Shown here in pieces: positions 24,883 to 31,366 of a stretch of 50,826 nt of DNA. Position 1 is the stretch's first letter; every line of letters begins with the position of its first letter. The notes under the pieces are model-generated. The model made no database searches. It had not been told where the DNA came from and was given only the letters and a program-made list of their open reading frames with translations. The stretch lies in NCBI GenBank assembly GCA_035529315.1, contig DATKWZ010000012.1, forward strand, positions 1 through 50,826. Reading direction: 5' to 3'. Both the position numbers and the translations under genes were made by a program. The stretch comes from Anaerolineae bacterium. Lineage in GTDB: Bacteria > Desulfobacterota > Desulfobacteria > Desulfobacterales > ETH-SRB1.

Positions 24883-25152
24883 ACGAACATCGAACATCGA
24901 ACGTCCAACATCGAATGAAAAACAAAAGAAACAGAGGTAGGATGTCAATTCGTCTAAATCCCCTCTATCAATAGGGGTGGACGCGAAGAGGACGGGGGTG
25001 TGTAAAAATGGAAAAACAGCAACTTTTGAACCCTGAACCTTTGTTTTTCATTGGGTGTTTGTTTTTTTATTCGATTTTAGAATAATTTGAGGAGCGGAGC
25101 GACATCATTATTCGACGTTCGATGTTCAATGTTCAATGTTGAACGTTCATCT
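24883..25152. repeat. Intergenic element bounded by inverted AACATCGAA-rich repeats
   Basis: The left end is built of GAACATCGAACATCGAACGT units, and the right end carries the reverse complement (ACGTTCGATGTTCAATGTTC). Further in, AATGAAAAACAAAAG on the left is mirrored by CTTTGTTTTTCATT on the right. The ~270-base interior has no reading frame. The nested inverted ends suggest a small non-coding mobile element (MITE-like) or a large RNA hairpin splitting the mam series. Confidence 0.6.
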
Positions 25153-25175
25153 TTTAATTGTTTTGGAGGGAGTAG

Positions 25176-25532
25176 ATGCTGAAGGAATATTTAGGGGTGG
25201 ATTTAGATAAATATGGCCTGTTTTTTGTGGCGGTGATCGCTACATCGGTTATAATTACCGGTATTTACTGGGCTATTTTTGGATTTGACAGGTGGGCTGG
25301 ACAGGTCCAGACGGCCGCGGATCTTATGACTGCTGCTGCTGTTTCTCCCTTTGTGCAATCGCCCGCGGTTTCCGGAGGAACAGGACAATATGTCTGTCCA
25401 CAGGACGGAGCAGTCGGACTTCCCAACTTTGATATGGCAGGGGTTCCACATTGTCCTTTATGTGGGCAGGCGATGAATTTTTACAGCGCGGCATCCAACA
25501 ACTTTTCCCGCGTTGCCGCGGGGGGAGGGTGA
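25176..25532 (+). CDS. Membrane-anchored protein with CxxC metal-binding tail
   Basis: The 118-residue protein has one transmembrane helix (~15-36, FFVAVIATSVIITGIYWAIF) and a C-terminal segment YVCPQDGAVG...PHCPLCGQAM. That resembles the small heavy-metal-binding domain in copper and mercury handling proteins (CP-x-H/D-G, then CPxCGM). The tail probably lies in the periplasm or magnetosome lumen. A GGAGGGAG box precedes the ATG. It is followed by a hairpin and the Fe-S gene. Metal specificity is unknown. Confidence 0.6.
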   Translation: MLKEYLGVDLDKYGLFFVAVIATSVIITGIYWAIFGFDRWAGQVQTAADLMTAAAVSPFVQSPAVSGGTGQYVCPQDGAVGLPNFDMAGVPHCPLCGQAMNFYSAASNNFSRVAAGGG

Positions 25533-25541
25533 CTGCCTCAG

Positions 25542-25560
25542 GCAGGCCAGGGTGGCCTGC
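25542..25560 (+). other. GC-rich hairpin between two genes
   Basis: GCAGGCCA and TGGCCTGC are perfect arms with a GGG loop. No T-run follows, so it may be an mRNA-stability or attenuator structure in the 131-base gap before the Fe-S gene. Confidence 0.4.
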
Positions 25561-25663
25561 GCATGATTGCGGGAGTCGGCTGACCGCCTCAACAAACGGG
25601 CCCGGGAGGTCCGCAGACAGGTTTTCGCTTTTAGGAGCATGGTGAGGAGGACAGGCTGGAACA

Positions 25664-26527
25664 ATGATATTATCAAAATTTAGACGATCAACTCAATTCT
25701 TAAGCGCTATTATTGTTAACAGCTTTTTTGGTTCGTTTGTTATCAAGACCATAAATGCTAATGCGCTGAAAGGAATCTGTGTTCCGTTTTTGAACTGTTA
25801 TGCCTGTCCAACAGCGCTGTTCTCCTGTCCTATCGGTACGTTGCAGCACTTTATGGCCATCCATGCCATACCTTACTATTTGCTTGGTTTTATAGGGCTC
25901 ATAGGACTTTCCGTGGGGCGGATGGCATGCGGGTGGCTATGCCCGTTCGGTCTTTTGCAGGACCTGATTTATAAGATAAAAACACCCAAGCACGGGATTC
26001 CCTCCAGGTTGAGTTATCTGAAGTATCTGGTTTTAATAATGCTTGTGATTGTTATTCCATATATCACCGGTGATCTCTGGTTTTCTAAGTTATGCCCGGC
26101 GGGAACTTTAATGGGAGGCCTGGCTTGGACTGTATGGGACCCTGTTAATGCCGCCACGGGTCTGCCGGTCTTGCCTGACGGACCAGGCGTGATATTTTAC
26201 GTGGCGCTGGTTATACTTATAGGTTTTCTAATCTGGTTTGTTCTAAGCAAGAGACCGTTTTGCAGGGTTGTCTGCCCTATGGGGGCGATATTCTCATTGT
26301 TTAACAGGTACAGCATTATACATCTTGATGTGAGTCAAAATTGTGATGGCTGCAATGTCTGCGAGGTCAAATGTCCAATGGATCTGAATGTTTCCATTGA
26401 TTTTGATTCAGGTGACTGCATACGCTGTCTGGAGTGCACAAAATGCGGGCATGTCAAGCTTGTCACGCCATTTTCTAAGTATGGAGGAAGTAGCAATGGG
26501 CAAAGAGGGAATACAGACGCTGAATGA
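25664..26527 (+). CDS. NapH-like membrane iron-sulfur protein
   Basis: The 287-residue protein has four to five helices with cysteine motifs typical of NapH/CcoG-like electron-transfer proteins: CYACPTALFSCP, CGWLCPFG, LCPAG, FCRVVCPMG and, near the C terminus, two [4Fe-4S] sets (CDGCNVCEVKCP; CIRCLECTKCGH). These proteins pass electrons from quinol or ferredoxin. Deltaproteobacterial magnetosome clusters contain a NapH-like Mad protein (Mad6, as I recall), which fits here. Likely partners are the c- and b-type cytochromes nearby. The C terminus overlaps the next gene's start. Confidence 0.8.
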   Translation: MILSKFRRSTQFLSAIIVNSFFGSFVIKTINANALKGICVPFLNCYACPTALFSCPIGTLQHFMAIHAIPYYLLGFIGLIGLSVGRMACGWLCPFGLLQDLIYKIKTPKHGIPSRLSYLKYLVLIMLVIVIPYITGDLWFSKLCPAGTLMGGLAWTVWDPVNAATGLPVLPDGPGVIFYVALVILIGFLIWFVLSKRPFCRVVCPMGAIFSLFNRYSIIHLDVSQNCDGCNVCEVKCPMDLNVSIDFDSGDCIRCLECTKCGHVKLVTPFSKYGGSSNGQRGNTDAE

Positions 26528-26807
26528 CAGAACAATCTGCTTGTTAATAGGCGTTGTCTTTCTGATGGTACTCGCAGTTCTTGCGATAGTGTTTAGCCAT
26601 GACAGGGTAAAGCCTAAAACTCCGCAGGCCATGGTGGCGGCTGCTTTTAGTCAGATGTTTATAAATGAATGGAAGCCGGGAATGGGAAAACAGCCTCTGG
26701 CCTATCATCCGGCAGCCTTTAACAATCTGGTCTGGCGTCCTCTTTCAGGCGGACAGACCGCTCCTGCAACAAATAATCTTTACACGGCTGCACAGCCAAT
26801 GCGGTAG
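26496..26807 (+). CDS. Small anchored protein, function unknown
   Basis: The gene is read from ATG 26496, which has a GGAGGAAG box, rather than from earlier in-frame starts inside the Fe-S gene. The 103-residue product has one helix (~14-32, ICLLIGVVFLMVLAVLAIVF) and then a polar lumenal tail (SHDRVKPKTPQAMVAAAFS, NEWKPGMGKQPLAYHP). There are no cysteines in the tail. It overlaps the Fe-S gene by 32 bases, suggesting a joint complex. I do not recognise the family. Confidence 0.55.
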   Translation: MGKEGIQTLNDRTICLLIGVVFLMVLAVLAIVFSHDRVKPKTPQAMVAAAFSQMFINEWKPGMGKQPLAYHPAAFNNLVWRPLSGGQTAPATNNLYTAAQPMR

Positions 26808-26824
26808 GGGTATAGGGGAAATAG

Positions 26825-27100
26825 ATGAAGACTATAACAACTATAATTTTGACTGTGATCGCGGTCTTGTTCAGCATACAGAACTTCGATCATGTGCCGG
26901 TCTATATCTTCTGGGGTAATGCGGTCAGCATTCGTCTGGTATTCGTTGTTGCCATAGCCGGTGTGACAGGATATCTGATACGGCATTTTACCGGCATTGG
27001 AAGGGAAGAAAGGCTGAAGAAACAGATTCAGACAATAAGAAGAAAAAGTCATTATGCTGCCGGGAAGAAAACCGAAGAATTTGATGAAGAGGAATTTTAA
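26825..27100 (+). CDS. LapA-like (DUF1049) two-helix protein, MamL-like
   Basis: The 91-residue protein has two helices (~4-18 and ~33-51), with NFDHVPVYIFWGN between them and a basic then acidic tail (GREERLKKQIQTIRRKSH, EEFDEEEF). This is the layout of LapA/DUF1049 proteins, and also of MamL, a small protein with a basic tail needed for magnetosome membranes in magnetospirilla. MamL is usually listed for Alphaproteobacteria, so homology is only suggested. The gene is 11 bases before mamM. Confidence 0.55.
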   Translation: MKTITTIILTVIAVLFSIQNFDHVPVYIFWGNAVSIRLVFVVAIAGVTGYLIRHFTGIGREERLKKQIQTIRRKSHYAAGKKTEEFDEEEF

Positions 27101-27111
27101 GGCAGAGTTTT

Positions 27112-27993
27112 ATGCGGAATAAGCGATGTAAAATATGTGAAAAACGGATTGCATGGGTCGGCATCTGGGTAAATCTGGCTTTGGTTTTTTTAAAGCTGCT
27201 CGTGGGCTTTACCAGCGGAAGCAAAGCATGTATAGCTGACGCGCTCCATTCAGGCTCAAATATTATCACTGCTTTTGCTATAATACTTAGCCAGAAAATC
27301 AGCAGCAAATCGACCAGTAAAAAATTTCACTATGGATACGGAAAGATTGAGTTTGTTGCCGCGGGGTTCATAAGCCTCCTGATTATCTCAGGAGCTGCTA
27401 TCCTTATTACAATATCGATCAGACACCTTATGCGGGCGCCGTCCACTTCGCCTCATCTAACCGCCCTTCTTATGGGGCTGATATCTATCGGCGTCAATGA
27501 AATGGTTTTTCGTTATATGCGCTGTGTCGGAACCCAGTTTAAGAGTCAGACCATGCTGGCCAACGCGTGGGCAAACAGGGCGGATTGCTTTTCTTCCATG
27601 GCCGTGGTTGTCGGGGTTGTAGGGGCAAGATTGGGTTTTCATCATCTTGATCCAATAGCAGCCCTTTTTGTTGTGGCGATTATTATCAAGGTAAGCATAA
27701 AGATATTGATAGATTCCGTAAAAGCCCTGATGGACACCTCGGTCAATAATCTTTATGGCGAAGAGATAAAAACGATTGTTGAAAGCCTTGAGGACATACG
27801 AGGCATTTCTGATTTGAGGACCAGACATATTGGTCAAAAGGTGTGGGTTGATCTGAGCATCCTTGTGGATAATCAATGCACGCTCGAGGAAGGCGAAAGG
27901 ATCTCTGAACGGGTCAGGGAGATGCTGCTTAAAAAGATCATGGACCTGGAGCAGGTTTTTGTCCATTTTGAACCGGTGGAAGAAGAATGTTGA
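27112..27993 (+). CDS. mamM: MamM-like CDF protein with incomplete transport site
   Basis: The 293-residue CDF protein starts with CKICEKRIAWVG. It shares SPHLTALLMGLISIGVNE and TRHIGQKVWVDLSILVD with MamM of magnetospirilla (PHLIVLWAALVSIGVN; ARYVGQDIWADMIIGVD). By position the transport-site residues are H46, N50, A154 and D158, while the MamB gene here has H46, D50, E154 and D158. Two ligands thus appear lost. MamM normally transports iron and stabilises MamB; here it may mainly stabilise MamB. Its end overlaps the MamN-like gene by 7 bases. Confidence 0.8.
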   Translation: MRNKRCKICEKRIAWVGIWVNLALVFLKLLVGFTSGSKACIADALHSGSNIITAFAIILSQKISSKSTSKKFHYGYGKIEFVAAGFISLLIISGAAILITISIRHLMRAPSTSPHLTALLMGLISIGVNEMVFRYMRCVGTQFKSQTMLANAWANRADCFSSMAVVVGVVGARLGFHHLDPIAALFVVAIIIKVSIKILIDSVKALMDTSVNNLYGEEIKTIVESLEDIRGISDLRTRHIGQKVWVDLSILVDNQCTLEEGERISERVREMLLKKIMDLEQVFVHFEPVEEEC

Positions 27994-29801
27994 ACAAAAC
28001 TTTTACAGCCAGGCCGAATGTGGTCGACAATACTGTCGGGTTTGAGGGGTTTGACCTTAAGGTGATCCTCTTTCTCGGGCTGCTCCTGTTTTTGATTGTA
28101 TGGGCATTTTATGGAAAGAGGATTGAAAACAGTGTATATAACAGATCATTAGCTCAAACAGGAAACGCGGGCAATTCCGGCGCAGAGTTTGTTCTCTCTA
28201 CCGCAACAGGCGGCAGAAATGCGGATATTATCGTGAGCCGTGTCTATGCGAATTCTCCGGCTGAACGAGCCGGACTCAAAAAAAGGGACAGGGTCATAGG
28301 TGTCAACGGGGTGTTTATTTCATCGCCGGAGATGGCCGTGCGTATCTTGAGCGCCGGTCCTGCCGGCTCGAGCATTAAGCTGACCGTCAACCGCAATGGT
28401 CGCAACCAGGACATATATGTTCCGGCTGATAACCGGTTGCCGGCAACCAGGGGATTGAAGATCAAATCGTTTACATGGTTCAAACAGGTAGTGACGATTG
28501 TTCTCTTTCTCAAGATGGTGGTTTTAATGTTCTACTTCATATATAAGAATATTGCGGCCCGGACATATATTGCTCTTTTTTTTGCGTTCTTATGTGTGTT
28601 AACAGGGCTTTTTGGGGGAATCTATGGCCCGGTTGACGCCTTTTTTGCCATCAAATTTAACACCATATCCCTTTTGTTAGGTATGGGCATTATTTCGGTG
28701 GTTCTGGATGAAGCAGGTTTTTTTGACTGTATTGCATACAGGATATACAAATTTGCAGGGGAAAGCAGATTAAAGATACTCATACTCTTTTGTTTAATTA
28801 CTTATGGGTTTTCGTTGCTTGTGAATAATCTGACCACCATATTTATCATCGTGCCGATGACACTGAAGCTGGCTGCTCTTGTTGGATTTGACCCAAGGCC
28901 GGTTGTTATCGGAGAAGTTATCTCGTCCAACCTTGGCGGTGCTTCAACCATGATAGGGGATTTTCCGAATATGTTGATCTCTGCAGAGGCAGGGATTGGA
29001 TTCAATCAGTTTATTGTCTTTATGATGCCGATCTGCTTGATACTTATGGCCATACTTCTTGTCTTCCTGAGGCTGAAGACCAGCAATTTTGCGGATTGTC
29101 GGAAAGATTTGTCCTCTACGGCAGAGATCGTGGAACCCCGGCTTACAAAAAGGGAACAAAGCGCTGTAAGGAGAGCGGTTTTTATCTTATTTCATGTAAT
29201 ATTTTTATTTATTATTTCTAAAAGGATTTCATTGAACCCGTCTGCCATAGCGCTCTTTGGCGGGCTTTCACTTTTTTTGTTATCCGGCATAAACAGGCGC
29301 AGGCTTATGAGCAGGCTCGGATTTAATGATGTACTCTTTTTTGCCGGGCTTTTTATCGTGGTTGGAGGGTTGGAGGCATCAGGTATTTTGAGATATATTT
29401 CAGACGGCATTGCCACTTTGTCATCAGGCAGGCCTTTGCCCCTGTGTCTTGTTCTGATGTGGACGGCCGCTTTTCTGACCGCTTTTTTGAGCGCGGGCCC
29501 CTCGACAGCCTTATTTTTTCCGATCGTATTCGGCATCGGGCTGTCGCTGCCTCACCATATAATCTGGTGGGCGCTGTCGCTTGGCGTTCTTGCCGGGTCT
29601 TCCGCTACCATCGTAGGAGCTACGGCAGGGCCTGTGGCCGCAACACTGGTTGAAAACTTCAGTTCGCGGCACAGTGTTGATCTAAAAGACGGCAATACTA
29701 TAAGCTATGCTGAATTTGCTAAAATCGGGATACCGGTGATGTTTCTTTTTCTATTGGTATCAAGTATTTATATCTCGTGGTTATGTATGGTTTTTTTATA
29801 A
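27987..29801 (+). CDS. MamN-like ion transporter with N-terminal PDZ domain
   Basis: The 604-residue protein begins with one helix (~25-42), then a PDZ domain (~65-147; IIVSRVYANSPAERAGLKKR, DRVIGVNG), then a large ArsB/NhaD-type permease (~165-604; LLVNNLTTIFIIVPMTL, SSNLGGASTMIGDFPNML, STALFFPIVFGIG). MamN is the magnetosome member of this family, proposed to export protons released during mineral formation. The PDZ would be outside the cytoplasm by the usual topology. MamN proteins I know of lack a PDZ, so this is a fusion. Substrate is unproven. Confidence 0.75.
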   Translation: MLNKTFTARPNVVDNTVGFEGFDLKVILFLGLLLFLIVWAFYGKRIENSVYNRSLAQTGNAGNSGAEFVLSTATGGRNADIIVSRVYANSPAERAGLKKRDRVIGVNGVFISSPEMAVRILSAGPAGSSIKLTVNRNGRNQDIYVPADNRLPATRGLKIKSFTWFKQVVTIVLFLKMVVLMFYFIYKNIAARTYIALFFAFLCVLTGLFGGIYGPVDAFFAIKFNTISLLLGMGIISVVLDEAGFFDCIAYRIYKFAGESRLKILILFCLITYGFSLLVNNLTTIFIIVPMTLKLAALVGFDPRPVVIGEVISSNLGGASTMIGDFPNMLISAEAGIGFNQFIVFMMPICLILMAILLVFLRLKTSNFADCRKDLSSTAEIVEPRLTKREQSAVRRAVFILFHVIFLFIISKRISLNPSAIALFGGLSLFLLSGINRRRLMSRLGFNDVLFFAGLFIVVGGLEASGILRYISDGIATLSSGRPLPLCLVLMWTAAFLTAFLSAGPSTALFFPIVFGIGLSLPHHIIWWALSLGVLAGSSATIVGATAGPVAATLVENFSSRHSVDLKDGNTISYAEFAKIGIPVMFLFLLVSSIYISWLCMVFL

Positions 29802-29815
29802 GACAGGAGGCTTTT

Positions 29816-30172
29816 ATGCAAGAATATCCGCATTGTGCGACATGTGAATTCAGAGGATACAGTGCATATGTATGCAAGCTTCATCACAAAAAGATGACCG
29901 GCAAAGAGTGCGATTCCCGAGGCTCCTTAAAATGCATAGGCAAGACAGTGGCTGTTGGAGCAGGAGCCGGCATAATAGCAAGCACTGTCGGTATGATAGC
30001 CATGCTCCCCGCCATCGGAATAAAGACGCTCTTTGCCCATCTGCTGGCCGTTAAGGTGGGTGCGGGAGGAGGCGTTGCAGGCGCAGGTGTCAATCTGGCC
30101 AGAAAAGCAACAGAAAAAGATCATGCTGAAAAAAAGAAAAAAAGGACGAGAAAACGTATTGTTTTATTTTAA
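29816..30172 (+). CDS. Small protein with Cys/His head and glycine-rich membrane segment
   Basis: ATG 29816 was chosen because it has an AGGAGG box; an earlier ATG lies within the previous gene. The 118-residue product has a Cys/His-rich head (HCATCEFRGYSAYVCKLHHK, ECDSRGSLKC), likely zinc or iron binding, then a Gly-rich hydrophobic region (VGAGAGIIASTVGMIAMLP; VGAGGGVAGAGV) and a basic tail. The glycine pattern recalls, only in general character, MamC/MamD-type crystal-shaping proteins. Function unknown. Confidence 0.55.
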   Translation: MQEYPHCATCEFRGYSAYVCKLHHKKMTGKECDSRGSLKCIGKTVAVGAGAGIIASTVGMIAMLPAIGIKTLFAHLLAVKVGAGGGVAGAGVNLARKATEKDHAEKKKKRTRKRIVLF

Positions 30173-30260
30173 CAGGATAGGAATTTTTATTTTTTAGTGA
30201 GTAATACCAAATAGTTCAGTAGTCTGCGGTCTTAAAAATCTTGAAAGGAAGTGAAAAGAT

Positions 30261-30581
30261 ATGGAAGAGAGACTTGATAGTTACGAAAATACAAAACATT
30301 CTATCCGTTTGAAAAATGAAAAAAAGAGAGAGATGGAAGAATTTGATGATGGATTGAGTTTTGTTTCCGAAAGACAGGTGGAGATTTCAGATGTTGTTCA
30401 AATCGGCAGCAAGGTTCTTATTGGCGGAGGCCTGGGGCTTCTGGCAGGGATTGCCGCAATTGCGGTTACGGCCAGCGCAGCCGAGATAGTTCTGGCAGGT
30501 GTTGTCACAAAGATTGCCGGGCTTGCAGGAGGCGGTCTGGGGTTATCACTTGGGATAAACAAATATAAATCCAAAAAATAG
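30261..30581 (+). CDS. Small glycine-rich membrane protein
   Basis: The 106-residue protein has a charged N-terminal half (~1-45) and a Gly/Ala-rich hydrophobic C-terminal half (IGGGLGLLAGIAAIAV; IAGLAGGGLGLSLGI) ending in KYKSKK. The GxxxG-type spacing fits tightly packed helices. A GAAAGGAAG box precedes the ATG. It follows a gene with similar glycine-rich helices, so both may belong to a surface-protein group of the vesicle. I do not recognise the family. Confidence 0.55.
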   Translation: MEERLDSYENTKHSIRLKNEKKREMEEFDDGLSFVSERQVEISDVVQIGSKVLIGGGLGLLAGIAAIAVTASAAEIVLAGVVTKIAGLAGGGLGLSLGINKYKSKK

Positions 30582-30601
30582 AGGAAGGCGGGAAAAGTCT
30601 T

Positions 30602-30880
30602 ATGAGTGTGACAGAAAAGACAAACTATTCCGTGGAGTGCCGCAACTGCAAAACCCCTATGGTTATTCTTAAAATAAAACAGCATTCAGGAAAGTGGCCA
30701 TTAATGCTGATAGCGGCCGGCGTGTTTTGTTGTCTTTTTGTGATAGGCGCTCTGATTGGAATTCCCATGCTGCTGCTGGGAATTTATATGGCTACAATCA
30801 AAAACACCATAAGTTATTGCCCGAACTGCGGATACTATTTCAAGGTGTGGATGGTAAAAGAGAATGAAGGCTCAGGTTAA
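30602..30880 (+). CDS. Zinc-ribbon protein interrupted by a hydrophobic segment (LITAF-like layout)
   Basis: The 92-residue protein has CRNCKTP near the start, a long hydrophobic segment (~31-63) and YCPNCGYYF after it. A split zinc ribbon around a membrane-dipping helix is the layout of LITAF-like domains, which bind one face of a membrane. The stop region overlaps by 9 bases with the end of the minus-strand ferredoxin gene. A role at the vesicle membrane is only inferred. Confidence 0.55.
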   Translation: MSVTEKTNYSVECRNCKTPMVILKIKQHSGKWPLMLIAAGVFCCLFVIGALIGIPMLLLGIYMATIKNTISYCPNCGYYFKVWMVKENEGSG

Positions 30881-31273
30881 TTTAACCGCACCTGTGATGC
30901 AGAATTTAGTGCATGTGCCGCATCCGATGCAGATATCCGGGTCCACATGGCAATAGACGCCGGAAAAGAGCCCTTTTTTGATGACCGATATTGCTTCTCG
31001 AGGACAGTTTAAAAAGCAGGTCCTGCAGCCGGCACAAAGTTCCGGGTCAATATTAGCTCTGGAGATTTTCTTCCTGCGTTTTTTGGGAGGGCGATTTCCA
31101 TCAGGGTCCATGACGGCGCTTCGTGGGCAGATGCTAAAGCATGTGCCGCATTCAATACAGAGGAATGGATCTATATCAAAGCGTTTTTTGATTTCGCCGT
31201 CAATGGCGTTTTCCGGGCACTTTTTGGCGCATGTGCCGCAACCGATACAATCTTTGCTGATTTGGTATGTCAT
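30872..31273 (-). CDS. Ferredoxin with four [4Fe-4S] cluster motifs
   Basis: The 133-residue soluble protein has four CxxCxxCxxxC motifs: CIGCGTCAKKCP, CIECGTCFSICP, CAGCRTCFLNCP and CIGCGTCTKFC. A basic stretch (PPKKRRKKISR) joins the two halves, each of which looks like a bacterial 2x[4Fe-4S] ferredoxin. It is the only minus-strand gene inside the cluster and lies head to head with feoB, sharing a ~93-base promoter gap. It could reduce the NapH-like protein or supply electrons to the haem chain. Confidence 0.85.
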   Translation of the reverse strand: MTYQISKDCIGCGTCAKKCPENAIDGEIKKRFDIDPFLCIECGTCFSICPRSAVMDPDGNRPPKKRRKKISRANIDPELCAGCRTCFLNCPREAISVIKKGLFSGVYCHVDPDICIGCGTCTKFCITGAVKLT

Positions 31274-31366
31274 AATAAAAAAGGACTCTGTCCGCGGGAA
31301 GTTAAAAGTACAGTTGTTTTATCTGATCTTACAAGGAAAAAACATATAAATATTTATCCTAGGGCT

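Noticed and set aside
24883..25152. CRISPR array
   Set aside because: The AACATCGAA units are short, irregular and inverted rather than direct repeats with spacers.
30978..31349. Plus-strand frame opposite the ferredoxin
   Set aside because: The minus-strand frame has four complete ferredoxin motifs, so the plus reading is a shadow.
31262..31366. Longer feoB start at 31262
   Set aside because: It would overlap the start of the divergent ferredoxin gene and adds residues before the G domain that FeoB proteins lack.
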